Shown: positions 36,201 to 49,000 of the stretch, one piece after another | Layout of the letters: every line of letters begins with the position of its first letter | Numbering within the stretch: the stretch's first letter is position 1 | NCBI RefSeq assembly: GCF_026210795.1 | Contig: NC_089436.1 | Span: 2,728,001 to 2,792,000 of the forward strand | DNA: 64,000 nt | Direction of reading: 5' to 3' | Origin: Rhizophagus irregularis | Lineage: Eukaryota; Glomeromycota; Glomeromycetes; Glomerales; Glomeraceae | The notes under the pieces: generated by a model | Database searches by the model: none | What the model was told of the DNA's origin: nothing | The model's input: only the letters and a program-made list of their open reading frames with translations | Translations under genes and position numbers: made by a program

Positions 36201-36770
36201 TATCAATAATAATTATGCTATCGTAGTTTATTTATAGCTTAATAAAAAAATATCAGCACGCATGATCCTATTTGGCTGTAGGATAACAAAATGTAAAATA
36301 CTATGATATTTATATATACTGATAAAATAACTTAAATTTAATATTCAATTTTATCAATTTTATTTTTTAAAAAATTTATTTCAGCTTCATAATATATTGT
36401 ACTTAAAATTGTTCTTAATAATTTTTATATAATTTGCTTTTTTTGTAACTTAAAAATAATTATTATTTTGTCGGTAAAATGATTGTCGGTAATATGATTG
36501 CCGGTAATGTGAACCAGACCTTTATTTTGAGGTTATGTATTTACAGTATATGTAAATAATACCATGTTTAGTGTCGCAATACATGGAATAAAATATTTAA
36601 ACCAATTTATCTTTTATCCGTCCTTCATATCTATTATTGATTTTTGAGTGTTAAACTATTCATTAATTTTTGCATAAATTATAATAGTAACAAACTAGAT
36701 GTAACCCGTCACGTTGCGGCGGGAATGATACTTGCCCATCAAGTAAGAGAGTAATAAAGAGAGTAATAAT

Positions 36771-37030
36771 AACACACATCTCCCATCACTCCTCTTCATC
36801 TTCTCATCAATTCTTTACGTCTCCCATCACTCCTTTTTACTTCCCATCACTCTCCCATCACTCCTCTTCGTCTCCCATCACTCCTTTTTACCTCCCATCA
36901 CTCCTCTCACTTCTTTTCGTTTCCCATCACTACTTTTCATCTCTCATCATGTCCCATTTATCCTTTTTGCTTCCTATCACTTCTCATTACTCTTTTTTTC
37001 TCTTTCATCTTCTATTACTTTCCATTACTC
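36771..37030. repeat. CT-rich minisatellite
   Basis: Many variants of CTCCCATCACTCCTCTTC. The overlapping frame 36949-37134 is low complexity. Confidence 0.75.
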
Positions 37031-37629
37031 CATTGTTATTTCATTTTTTTATTAGCATCTTTTCCTTGGTCATTGTAATTTATTTATCTTTTTATTTATT
37101 GTTATTGTTTAAATACAGTGATTTTTTTCTTTAAAATCATAAATGTGTGGCTTAAATTTTAATATTTGCAAATAAAATTTTATCAAATAAGATTATTTTG
37201 AATAAATATGCAAAAAAATTTTTTTTATAAATATCTTCGCAATAAAATTTAAGTTTAACCGATCAAAATAGCCAAGTTAAAAAATCAGCCATCAGCCGAC
37301 TAATAATTTGTACATCATGTGACATATTTGAAAAAAAACCCAGGCGGTGATCGCCCAGGCGACAGTTAGCAATCCTCCCAAAAAAATATTTCACAATCCC
37401 CCAAAAATGAATTATAAAAATCTATTGCTATGAAAAAAAATTTCCCCAATTATAACAATCTATTGTCATGAAAAAATCATCCCCAATTATAACAATCTAT
37501 TGTCATAAAAAAACATTTTTCCATAGACCGATCTATTGTTACAAAAAATAAACAAGTAAATTATTTCAGTCTATTTATATTGAGCCTAAAAAATAATTAG
37601 GGAAAATATTACTAATAATAATAAGAATC

Positions 37630-38390
37630 GGAAAAAAAGGCAATTACCGTGGTGCCACAGCGTCAATCCGATCACCGATCTGAATCTAAATGGTTTAAAT
37701 GGTTTAAGAATGTGGTTCGGGAAAAAAACTCGATTTGAAAAAAAAAAGCCAATCCGAAAAACGAAAGTGAAAAAAGAATTTTTGGATTGGAAAAAAAACC
37801 AACTCGAAAAAAGAAAAAGGTTTTAAAGAATTCGAAAAAAAACCGAAAAAAAAATAACACTAAAGAAAATTTGAAAAAAAAACGAAAAATAAAATTTGGG
37901 GGAAAAGAAAAAGGATAAAGAAAGAAATCGGAAAAAAAAGGAACCCGTAAAAAAAAATAAGTACTGAAAAAAATTCTGAAAAAAAAAGGATAATAATCCG
38001 GTCCAAAAAGACTGAAAAAAAAAAATTAATAATATGGTCTAAAAAAAGACCGAAAAAAATAATAATATAAAAAAAATCGGTCTTAAAAGACCAAACAATA
38101 GGATTATTTATAAAAAAAAAATTTTCAGTTCGGGAAAAAAAACCAAAAAAATTCTCGGGTTGGAAAAAAAACCAAACCGAAAAAGAAAGAGGAAAAAAAA
38201 ATGAAAATTTTTTAAAAAAAGGAAAAAAAAAGGAAAAAAGGTGGTTCGAAAAAGAAAAGAGGAAAGAACCGAAAGTAAAAGATCGATTCAAAGAAAAAAA
38301 AGAGAAAATTAAAAAAAGGGAACTGAAAGAATTTAAATCTGAAAAAAAAATAAATCGGTAATCTAAAAATTCTGATTCAAATTTCATTAA
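37630..38390. repeat. A-rich low-complexity tract
   Basis: Irregular repeats of GGAAAAAAAACCGAAAAA type. The 175-codon minus-strand frame (37860-38387) and the 62-codon frame (37672-37860) are Phe/Ser-rich by-products of the repeat, without domains. Confidence 0.75.
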
Positions 38391-38689
38391 CCGGAATTGG
38401 ATTATTAGATATACAACATTACTTGCTGATCAAGCGGGTCTTAGCTATAAAGAATACGGATCAGCAATTCAAAATTAATTTATACAGGCTAATCTAAACG
38501 TTACGATTACACAATGTATTTTTTTAGTTATAGAATATGTGCAAACTTCTAAAAAAATCGTAAATCTTACATTTTTTATAATGTCGGGTGGTAAACTACC
38601 TTTTTTGGACACGACCTGCAGCAAAAAATTTTGTAACCTTCATATAATATTTCGAGTCTTTTTATACCTTTATATTATGGGCTTATCTA

Positions 38690-41101
38690 CAGTCACAACC
38701 CGATATAACGAAGTAGGCGTCTGGGCCGATCAGACCTTCGTAATAGAATAATTCGGTAACACCATAACAAATTCTTCATTATATTATAACGAAGAATTCG
38801 GTATCATATATAGTGAATATTTTTTACATTTTACTAAATATTCGTTAAATTTTTAATAACAAAAATTTTTTATAATAGATTATTTTTTTTTTCATATTTT
38901 TAATTAAGCATTTCGAAAAATATCATTTATTGAAAATCGTAAACACTACAAAAAAAAATTATACTATATATGCCGTTAAATTCCTAATTTAACAATGATT
39001 TTTGCTCATTTACTTTCGATAAAACTATCAATATTAATTTGCTTTGCAGAAATAAAACGTTGTCTCAAAGCTTCTTTCCTTAACTTCTTAATAAATTTCA
39101 ATTCCTCCTTTTTCTTATCATAACTATCTTCCTGTTGCTCCAAATATAATATTACCTTATCATAAGTTTCAATTGCTTCACTATGAGTAACGAGAGGTAA
39201 GGGGTTCAAAAGTTCTTCCGCTTCCTTTTCTTGATTATCAGGAAGAACAACCTTCAAAATTTCATCATTAGATAAAATTTCTGTAGTAATTTCTGCACTA
39301 TCATATTGAATATATTCATCGGCAGTAAAAGGGCTTTCAAAATCAAGCATATCAATTAACTCCTGAACCTCTCTTAGTTCCTTTATATGCGTATGATAAA
39401 CTTGTGCATCAGGGTCATAGTCGTTTATATGAATTTCGTTTTCACTATTATATTTGGGCAAAATATCTGCTTTCAGCCAACAATTTTCAATTGTAGTTGA
39501 TGTAACATTCTCCCATGCACGTGCAACATATTTGATGCACTTTTTGATGTCGATTTCAACAGGTTTGGTACCATATTCATTATAGTTGTCAAATACTTTA
39601 ACTCGATTATGTAAATACAACTTCCGGTACTGTGCCTAATAAAAATTAATCATTTTCGTTATATAAAAATCTCATTATCAAATAACAGAAAATAATTAAC
39701 TCACCTTAAAACTATTAATTATCCCTTGATCGCACGGTTGCAAGTGAGCCGTTGTATTTGGGGGTAAGAATTTTAAAGTGATATTTGTAAGATGTGTTGT
39801 TTCATATAGGGCATGACTTGGAGCATTATCAATAAGAAGGAGAATATTTCGACCTTGGTTCCTCATTTTACTGTCAAGCTTTTTAAGATATTGATTCCAA
39901 ATCGACACTTGCATCCAGCTTTTTGAATTCCAATAATAATCAACTGGAAAAGTTTTTTTATCAAGATTTTTGAGGGCCCGGGGATTTTCATACTTATGTA
40001 TTAATAATGGAGGCAATTTTTCACTACCAATTGCATTACAGGTAAGTAAAACAGTCACACGGTCTTTTGACTGTTTTGTTCCTGCAGTTGGACCATTAGA
40101 TATTGTACGACTGGGCCGCATCTTCCAGAATAAACCCGTTTCATCGCAATTAAAAACATCTTTAGGGTCATAATCTTTTAAAGTTTGACGAATATCTTCA
40201 CGCATTGCTTCAAGATCCTGAAGTGGTGCACTTGCAGCCTCCCCATGCATATTATATTGCTTAAGATTGTGACGCTTTTTAAAATTGTCTACCCACCCGT
40301 TTGATCCCTTAAATTTCTCTTCTTTACACAAATAGGCAAACTCTAACGCCTTAGTTGAAAGAATATTATCAGTAATAACAAGACCAGCTTGAAGAGCATT
40401 TTCTACCCAAAGAGTTAAAGCATCTTCAATAATAGGAAAAGGTATTTTTTTTTCACGCTTCAAACTAGCTTGATGAGAATTGTCATCTATAGCAAGCCAA
40501 CGGTCTCTTGCTTTTAAGATATCACTAATCATTCCCTCACTTACATTATATTCTTTAGACAAGTCTATTTGCTTTAAAGAAGGCGTTGATATTTTTTTTA
40601 AACATATTTCTTTTTTTTGCGCAGCAGTAAGTGACCTTCGTTTATTTTTAGGGACGACTTCTTGATTTTTAGGGACTTCATTAAGTTGTTTTTTAGGGTT
40701 TACTTTTGGCATTTTCTTATAAGGAAACAAAATAAAAATCGCGAAACACGAAACACGAACATCTATCCATTATTAATTTTGTTATAAAGACTAGACAATA
40801 TGTGAAATTACTATATTGAGAAGAATTTTTGTGTAAAATGAATGTCAAATTATCTTTTATAGTATCGCAAAAACCTTCGTTTTAATTAAAAAAAACTTCG
40901 TTGTAAAAAAATTTCGTTACAAAAGGGGTCATTTTTATATGCAAATTTGTATATTGTACTTCGTTAAACGTTATACTGCATTTAATTAATAAAATTCGGT
41001 ATAATAAATTTTTTTTTATATGTAAAAATCTGTACCCAATTGAAGATCCGTTATATCGTATAATTCGTTTTATCAAAATTCGTTGTAAGGTGAGTTGACT
41101 G
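38690..41101 (-). mobile_element. pogo/Tigger-like DNA transposon, apparently complete
   Basis: Inverted ends CAGTCACAACCCGATATAAC (38690) and the inverse of CAGTCAACTCACCTTACAAC (ending 41101), each flanked by TA. This gives a 2,412-bp element carrying one spliced transposase gene. Subterminal DNA is rich in TTCGTTATA-type motifs in both directions. TA duplication, CAG start and transposase agree with the pogo/Tigger family. Confidence 0.88.
39006..40730 (-). CDS. pogo/Tigger-type DDE transposase
   Basis: Two exons, 39705-40730 and 39006-39635, joined by a 69-bp GT-AG intron (GTGAGT...TTAG); 551 residues with no stop or shift. The start is at 40728-40730; a second Met seven codons in (MPKVNPKKQ) is an alternative. 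Residues about 35-85 are a psq/CENP-B-like helix-turn-helix (LSKEYNVSEGMISDILK). Residues about 90-165 are a second DNA-binding helical domain (GSNGWVDNFKKRHNL). The DDE domain has FNCDETGLFW, LLLIDNAPSH and QPCDQGIINSFK as the three acidic sites. The C-terminal exon includes KYVARAWENV and an acidic, then Lys-rich tail. It cuts and pastes the element at TA sites. All key residues are present, so it may be active. A decayed relative lies at 20913-22485. Confidence 0.9.
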
Positions 41102-41103
41102 TA

Positions 41104-41486
41104 TATTGCTTATCTATAGAGAAACTAGTATCAATTGGAAACTGATAAATATACTGCAGCGAGGTTATGAACCAAATTAGCATCATAACTTAAAGCAGTC
41201 TTAAAACAGTCATTTTTACTGAAATTATTTGTGAATTTAATGAAAAGAACAAAAGTGATTATTGGAATTTTAAAACTAAACAAAGGAACCGCAGTCTGCA
41301 GATACGAATGACTTAATAGCGATATGTAAAAAATTAAAAGTAATTTACTGTAATTTAACTTATCATAAGTAACAAAGATACTTTTAACGCTATTTGATAT
41401 TTAATAAATGTCCGTTATCAAATGTACTTAATAATTATTCATAATGTTGGCGACGAAAAAATTACAGAAACTTCAAATGATAATTA
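41104..41486. other. intergenic, 3' of cupredoxin gene 1
   Basis: AT-rich spacer between the Tigger element and the cupredoxin stop codon. No gene seen. Confidence 0.5.
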
Positions 41487-42392
41487 TTATTTCCCCTGAT
41501 TTTGCATCAATTCTTGTCGTACAATTTGAGTAATATAATCTTTTAAGTTATTATTATCATTATTTTCAGGAATCGTAATTACTTCTTGTCCATGATTATA
41601 AGTATTCGTATCATTATGAACCTGGTTCTCATTTACAGAAATTGTAGTTGCCTCTTGTCCATTATTGTAACCCTCCGTATTATTATGACCTGGTACTAAT
41701 AATATATTTTTATTTTTATTATAATTTTTAAACTTTTTGTATAAAAAGAAGAATCCAATTGTTAATAAGCTGCCACCAATCAGTGAACCTATTATTGCAC
41801 CAACCATATTTGGAGTATTGCTGGTATTATTATTAGCAGCAGCAGAAGGAGAAGCAGTAGAAGCACTGCCATAAGAAAGAGCAGCAGCAGTAGCAGGAGC
41901 AGCACCACCAGGAGGAGCACCCCCGCCGATTAGTATAAGAGTACCTGCCATACCACCAGTTCCAGGTGTACAATGACCAGGAACACCACAAAAGAACCAT
42001 GTTTTTCCACCAGCAGCATCATATGGAATAGGTATTGTCCATGTCTTAGGTGCCATAAATGCACCATCAGAAGTGAAAGCGTTAGGTTTTTCTGATTTTG
42101 CGCAGGCTGTTAACGAATCAGTTTCTATAACGCTATGTTTACCAGAAACCCAAGTGAAGACAACCTAGTAATATATTGAAATTTATCTGAATAAAAATAA
42201 ATTATTTTAAGACAAAAAAAAAATAAATAAAAAGATTGTTATGCATACATTATCACCAGGTAGGGCCAATATTTTTGCTGGTTCGAAAACATTTTCTCCT
42301 TTTGCATTACCAACATTAACCATAACATCAGCTGCATGAACGTATATAATAAGTCCCAAAAGGAATAAATATACAGCAAAATTTTTATTCAT
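41487..42392 (-). CDS. cupredoxin (plastocyanin-like) membrane-anchored protein 1
   Basis: Two exons, 42249-42392 and 41487-42164, joined by an 84-bp GT-AG intron; 273 residues. The start MNKNFAVYLFLLGL was chosen over an upstream in-frame Met at 42503 because it begins a clean signal peptide (cleavage likely after VHA). The mature part is a type I copper fold: a His in SGKHSV, then Cys, His and Met ligands in FFCGVPGHCTPGTGGM. Next come a Gly/Ala/Ser-rich linker (about 138-170), a hydrophobic segment MVGAIIGSLIGGSLLTIGFF (about 177-200) with YKKFKNYNK on its inner side, and an Asn-rich cytoplasmic tail. It is probably an extracellular, membrane-anchored copper-binding or electron-transfer protein at the cell surface. 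The closest paralogue is at 50570-51550. Confidence 0.88.
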
Positions 42393-45300
42393 TTTGATTG
42401 AATTTTTTTTTTGAAGGTATGAGAGAAAATTTTTTATTAAACAAAAATTTTTTATTTTCAATATATTTTCGTTGGAATGTTCTGTAAGGTTAATAAAAAA
42501 CAAAGAGAAGTGTTATGTTACAATAGGGGTGCATTAGTGGTTGCGCCATGCACTCCCTGTGTGTGCGCGGTTTTATATGATCACGTGAAATTTATTTATA
42601 CAGTTTACAGTAGGATCATCCACTCTATTAGCATTAGACATTAGTTTAATATTTATATTTGCTTCTAGAGAAAAGATTAATGGATATGTTAGCTGACATT
42701 TCTGTTTTCTTATCATTATGGTAGTGCTTTAAAAAAAAATTAAAACTTGAAAACACATAAATGCATGTGTATCAAGTCAATAATTATAAAGTATTTCATG
42801 TCAAAAGTTTGAAAGTCTAAGGCACACTGACTTTGACGCCAAAAAAAGTCTGTTACAATTGTTCGTTAAAAAAAAATTCACCCATTTTATTAAATTTGGT
42901 ATTAAAAGCAATAAAAAAATATATATATTTTTTATTTTACAAAAAGTTCTCTTCCATTTTTTTTTAAAAAAAAAATGAAAAAAAAATTGGTTTTCAACAT
43001 TTTCTTCGTTGTCTTTACCATTTAAAAGGGCAAAAAAAAAAATTTAATGTCACAAAAACCGAGATGGTTAGTTAATTTGGTTTCACAAAAACGTGATTGA
43101 GATTAAGCTCAAACTTTACTAATTGGACCGAACGATATTAGCCCTATCTGTCCTTTATATAAATAATTAAATAGAGTATATAGTAAATTAGTACAGTACA
43201 GTAATACAAATTAGTACGAACGCTCAAAAAAAATATTTTAATTTTTCCGTACTCAGACAGACCTTTAAAAATAATTTTCGATTTTCCATACTAATAATTT
43301 TACATCGTAACATCATGTGATCAAATTTGCACCTTTCCGGCGTCCCGTTCTTTTTTTATTTTTATCACACCAAGGTGACATCGTTCGACTGGTGATTTGG
43401 TTTACAGTTTTTTCTGAATTACTTCCGATTTTAGTATATAGTTTCTTTGTAATTTGTTCTGTAACTTTGTTAGTGTAACTTTGTTCGCTTTGAGAAATAA
43501 AAATAAAAATAAAAATAAAAATAAAATCCATAAACTTTTTTTTTGACTAAAAAAATTATTTTCCAGATCGTTTATCCCTGGGCTTTTTTGTTTGAATGCC
43601 AATCACAAAGATAAATTAAAACATTATTCACTTTCTTGTGATGTTCTTCTTGGCGGAAAAGTTTAATTTGATTTAATATTTTCTCTTTTATTTCTTGGAG
43701 TTGCGCTAGATTGGAGAATTTGTTAATATATGTATATTTTCACTCTTCATTAATTTTTGTTTTCTTCTCCCTTAAATGATCCCAACGTCAGAGTTTGGTT
43801 TTTCAGTTTGGATTTTTGCTTCGACTTCTACCGTTTTTATAAAAATCTTCAAAAACAATTCTTCATGGAAGAAATAACTTCTTGTCAATTCGACTAATCA
43901 AAGGATAAATGAACAATTGACAATTTAAGTTGAGCAGCCAATTTAATTACCTTGAGGATAATGTTTGATACGAAAATTTAAAGTACGAAAATATTTTAAA
44001 CTTTCGTACGTACTAGTATAATTTTTATTGGATTGATTAAACGTACGTACAATCAAAATATGAGGGCGTACGACCAAACTTGCATCAACGTACAGTACTA
44101 CTTTACTTATTGTCTAATTAAATAGATCTATTATACTGTACATTAAAGATAAATTAGATATATATTTTTATCTTAATACTTAAATAATAGTGTTTCGGAG
44201 GGTTCTTACTATTTTATTTATTAATGAATTTTGAAAAGAAAAAAGTAAATAAATAAATAAATAAACATAAATAAAAAAAAAATTAACAAAATGTACTTTA
44301 TATTAAAATAATATTCGTTAAACAATGTACAGTACTTCCGGAAAATTCCATATATTTATAATAAGGTTTAAAAATTTTTTCATTTATTTTTCAGATATGA
44401 TTAAGAATGATACTAATATCTACCAAGAATTTGCAAATACGTAGATATTACTCTTACTATAAAAAAAATTCAATTAAAAGTTTCGTTATTACGATTTATT
44501 AGTAACCGTTACTTTTTATATATTTTGTTCTAATTTTAAATTATTGTACCTTGAAATATAAATTATGTATTAAAAATCACAACACTTTAACTTATTGTAA
44601 AAAAAAATTTATTTGACTAACTAGGTAGTTTCGTATAATAGGTACTGCAGTTGCGTTGATGAGTAGCCGATGTTTAGTGTTAAGAATTAACATTAACAGG
44701 ATGAGTTTTGGTCATCATTAAAATAATTAATTGAATTGATACACTTCGAAAAGTTGCTTATTAGTTAGCCAGTACATTTATCTATAGATCATTTATGAAA
44801 ATGATGTTTTTTAAAATTCGCTGTTCGCCACGAAACATAAATTTATAGCTTTACCTATATTAAATGGTAAAGAGAAGAAATTAGTTTTGATAAAACTTCT
44901 GTCAAATATAGCAAGTTTATAAAGATGAACGAAAAAAAAGAAGGGGATAAAGAAGAGCCAAAATAAAAATGATGATGAGAAATGTAAAAAAGTAAGGGGA
45001 ATGAAAATAAACAAATAAAAGTAAATGGAATGAAGAGGAACAAAGATTAATAATAAAAAACTACTACTCATGAAAAAAAAGAAAACTAGTTAATATCGTT
45101 TAAAGCAGAAATAATAAAGGATACAAAGGAAAAACGCGAAAAATAGGAAAAATGACAAAACAACAAAATAACCACCTTAAGAACCACGTATTGTCATGTG
45201 ATTAGAGGGCGAATAATTTACCATAACTTTTTTCTAATAGGATAATATATTATAAATGTTACTATCTATTTTTAAATTGTCATAATTATAATATTTGTTA

Positions 45301-45735
45301 ATTGATCAAATATTTCTAGTTTCATTAAATTTATTAATAAATATTGAAATTTATTAATACATTGGATTAATACTTTATTATTGTAATAAATATGATATGA
45401 TATAATGTAACTATTTAAATAATAAAAGAAGAAATTTATACTGTGTATTTAAATTTTTTAACACTAATACAAGTTGAATCAAAAGAGATTTTATAATGAC
45501 TTTTTTATTTTTACTCCAATAATTATTAAAGGATTAATTATTGCTTCTGTTGTAAAATGTGAATTTGCAGTACTTTTTAGCTAGTTCAATTATCAATACA
45601 TTTTTTGTATAAAATTGTAAACATTAAGCTATAATTTGAGATCCATTTCATGTGTTCAGAGAACCATTTGATAAATAATACACTTGGTATAATGTCATTG
45701 TTGATTATTTTTCAATAAAAAGAAAATTTCTTTAG
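42393..45735. other. intergenic, no gene recognised
   Basis: AT-rich. Contains an (AAATAA)n-like run at about 43496-43525. Overlapping minus-strand frames at 43313-43602 (ending SNSEKTVNQITSR or LQRNYILKSEVIQKKL) look like repeat-borne sequence. A Phe/Ser-rich frame at 44811-45071 has no domain. Confidence 0.45.
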
Positions 45736-46001
45736 GCCAGACAAATTGGATTTACTGTTTAACAAGAGTTTTTATTAAAAAAAAAATTCTTTCTTTTTTT
45801 TTATAGGTTCGGGTGGGCTTCCGAAGAACGAAAACCTAAAGATAAAGATTCGTAAGTACGAATCTTTATATATTTTTTATTTTTATTTTTTTTTATCATT
45901 TTGGAACGGTTTACTAACCGTTCCTTTCTTTTTTTTATAGGTTTGGGCGGGCTTTTGTGTGGAAAAACCAAGATTCGTACTTATTAACTATCAAATTTTG
46001 A
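45736..46001 (+). other. cassette of mini-exons (repeat-borne)
   Basis: Three short coding-like segments each follow a T-rich tract ending in AG and start with G. 45736-45778 encodes PDKLDLLFNKSFY then a stop. 45807-45851 encodes FGWASEERKPKDKDS and ends at a GTAAGT donor. 45941-46001 encodes FGRAFVWKNQDSYLLTIKF then a stop. The second and third have matching phases (TC|G), so they can be spliced together. No upstream first exon or start was found. It may be the 3' end of an alternatively spliced transcript or part of a dispersed repeat. Confidence 0.4.
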
Positions 46002-49000
46002 AAATATGAGGTGTAGAAATAGTATGTTTTGGTTTTGGAGTTTGCATTAAAGAAGTTTTTTGATTTTGTATAGCTGATTATATAGCAGCAGGAAGTGAAA
46101 TATAATTAAAAAAAGATCTATAATACTGCTAACAAACATTAATATTAATAATTAAGAAATTTATTTTGGATAATTTAAATTGATCAAACAAAATTTGTCT
46201 TTTATATCTTCCTCACTTAAGTGATTTCAACTGCATTTCTTGAAATATTATGTTGATCAACTAAAGATAATGGAGATTTTATAGAGAGGGATATTTTATA
46301 AAAAATTTTTTTTTTGTATCTATATAAATCAAAATATTTGAGGGAGGGGAGTGGGAATATTAAAAAAACATTGATAAATTTTACTATTATTGATGTATGT
46401 CTATATTATATGTAGAGTTATACTGAGAATGCAAGTATCTCAAGAATTTTTGTCATTACTTTATTCTTTTGATTATTAAACTTTATCACATAATCTTGTG
46501 ATAAAGTTCTTAATATTTCTTTTATTTCAGCATAGTGTATGGAAAAATTTTGGTAAATATTAGATATTATAATAATAAACTTTAGAAATTTTGAGAGGTT
46601 TTCTCAAACAGAAAATCAAATTGGTCCAGCCTTATTAAAGCCTTTTTAACATATAAAATCATTATAATAGCAAAGTATTAAACATAATATGTAAGAGTAT
46701 ATGAAAATGATTTCATATAATCCATTCTTGAACTTTGTATCACCTTCCACCTCATGCCCTGTTCCTCCATTCATCAACAATCCTAAAAATGTTAATACTA
46801 ATAATTTTTTTTTATATCAATAATGAAACTGATAGCAGAATCCTATTATAATAATCATCATTTCTATTCCATCTTTGCTGGTCATGCCATTGAGCTAATT
46901 CTGAAGGATGATGTCGATGGTGGTGGGCATTTGAGTAGTATTTTGCAAATTAATATCAATTAAAATCAGATTTAAAGGTTTGTAGAAAGAAAGTATATGA
47001 GTGAGTTATTTAAGCAAAAAATCTTACAAAACATACTCTCTTTTATGAGTTTTTCTGCACATGCTCAAGAAATATGCTTTTGCCTCATTGTACACAAGAC
47101 AATTGTAATTCTGCTGTTAATATAAATGGAGTAGCTTGAAGAGTTGTGACAGGTGAAGTAGTTGAAGCAAATTAAAAGAAGTTTTGAGGATGTATATACT
47201 TTTTGCCTTAACATGCAGAATTATTGTTACAAAAATATTTCTTCATAAATAATATATTTTTTTTAAAAACAAAATTAATAATATTTTCCACCTTCCTTCC
47301 AGCCTTTTTATTTTTGAAAAAAAAACTATAATTGGGAAGAGTGTCATTGTGTACTTTTATTGAAAAATAATTAATTATCAATTATATCACATAACAGTTT
47401 ATAATGATTTATAATTCACTTAAATTTTATGCACCGTGGAAATATAATAATTAAACTTATCACAAAACTTCTCATGATTAATCGACAGTATTTGACTAAA
47501 ATGTGAATTTATTTATATGTAGCTTTACTTGTTAATCATTATTGAAGGTCTGAATTGGTTAAAATTTTTTTGGTTATTAATCTTTTTTAATCGCAGCTTA
47601 CTAGCCAGTTTATGCTGCAAATTTATCAAAGGAAAAAATTTTTTTACGATTTTTTTTATTAAATATAAAATTAATTTTTAAAAAAAAATTGAAAATTCGC
47701 AGCCATCCACTAAATATATAAATCATTTATTCAAAGTACCAACTGATATATCAACATTATTATTATATTGTATAAGGAAAATTCATGATCATGGTTATAT
47801 TAGTCATGCGGCATAAAATTTACCGAAGTGTACACGAAACAATCTTATAACATGTTTTCGCCTGAGTAATTTGATGACTATACATCCATGTGGTAATATA
47901 TACAATTATATTGTTAGCGTTTTATTAATATTTCTCTTTTCCCCTTTTTTGTAATATAATGGTAATATATATTTAAAAAAATATTGTGAAATACAATATG
48001 ATCTAACTATCAAAGTAAATTCATTAAATCATTGACTCCCCTAATAAAATTATATACTTTATATATAGAATAATAAAAGTTGTTTATTGGATTTTGATCT
48101 TCCTTCTCTACTTATAAAATGAAAATATTACTGTACAAATACAGTACCTATTATTTATGTTGAAAAGCAAGTTTTTGTGGTTACATAATTTTGCAAATAT
48201 TAGTTTTCAAATAATGAAATACTGCAAGCAACGATAATTATTCAGTTCGTACTATTTGTATTTCGTCATGTTATCAAATTGATGTAATGAAAGAAGGTTG
48301 GAACCGATTTTGGAATACCGGATTTCTTGATTTGGTGTTGTGGTTCCGATCAACCGATTATATTTAAACAAGTTCAAACCGACTAACTGGTTAAATTAAA
48401 CTTGGTTAAACCGATTAACGATCAACTTTTTTTCCGATTAAATTTTTTTTATTTTTATTTTTTTTTTTAATTAAAATTATTTAAAATATATATAGTGTTA
48501 TGTTATTACATAAATATATATAAGCAAATGAAATTAGTGAATAAATTACAAGCGTCAGTGTCAAATAATAATTTAATAAGATTAGCCAATAAGAAAAATT
48601 CTTGTAAATTTTCTGATGATATCAGATTTATATCAACATTTTAACATTAAAATGAGTAGTTACAATTTTCATAATATTTATGTAACAATATTAGCTAGTA
48701 ATTCTCTACTTTCTTCCTATTCTGTATTGGTTTTATGCATTTTAAAATGTAATACTAGACATAAAAAGAATAATTTCTATGAAGTAACCGTTGAAAGGTT
48801 TTCAAGGTATATTCTAGATTCTACTAGACGAATTAGGAAAAAAATTTTGGTTATTAAAATTATAAATGTTATTATTTATAATCTGAATCCAGTAAATAGT
48901 GATGATAATGGAGTACATATTCCTCCTAAGTCCTAGTTCTAATCCTAGTAATATTAATCTTAAATCAATTACAATTAAATATTATAAAGTAACATCCCAT

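Larger units (their letters stand above)
33931..36520 (+). mobile_element. inverted-repeat element carrying a Crypton-like recombinase gene
   Basis: Outer inverted repeats of about 50 bp: GTTCACATTATCGACAATC at 33937 matches the inverse of the sequence ending at about 36520. Both are made of a 15-bp unit, TTACCGACAATCATA. A second inner inverted pair, GTTATCCTGCAGCC (about 34232) and GGCTGTAGGATAAC (about 36274-36287), encloses the recombinase gene. A 78-bp palindrome lies just outside the inner left end. No clear target duplication was found for either pair. Confidence 0.5.
36695..38534 (-). mobile_element. candidate Helitron with captured repeats
   Basis: On the minus strand a Helitron-type 3' end is seen at 36695: hairpin CCCGCCGCAACGTGACGGG, then CTAG, followed by T. 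At 38534 a TCTATAACTAAAAAAA start matches the 5' end of the element at 11336, and about 100 bp inside it matches as well. If these two ends belong together, the element is 1.84 kb and has taken up a CT-rich minisatellite (36771-37030) and an A-rich tract (37630-38390). The base before TC is T rather than A, and the pairing is inference. Confidence 0.35.

Noticed and set aside
37860-38387. 175-codon minus-strand frame
   Set aside because: Phe/Ser-rich translation of a low-complexity A-rich repeat; no domain.
43313-43602. Overlapping minus-strand frames
   Set aside because: Shifted versions of one AT-rich repeat-like stretch; neither has a domain or clear start.
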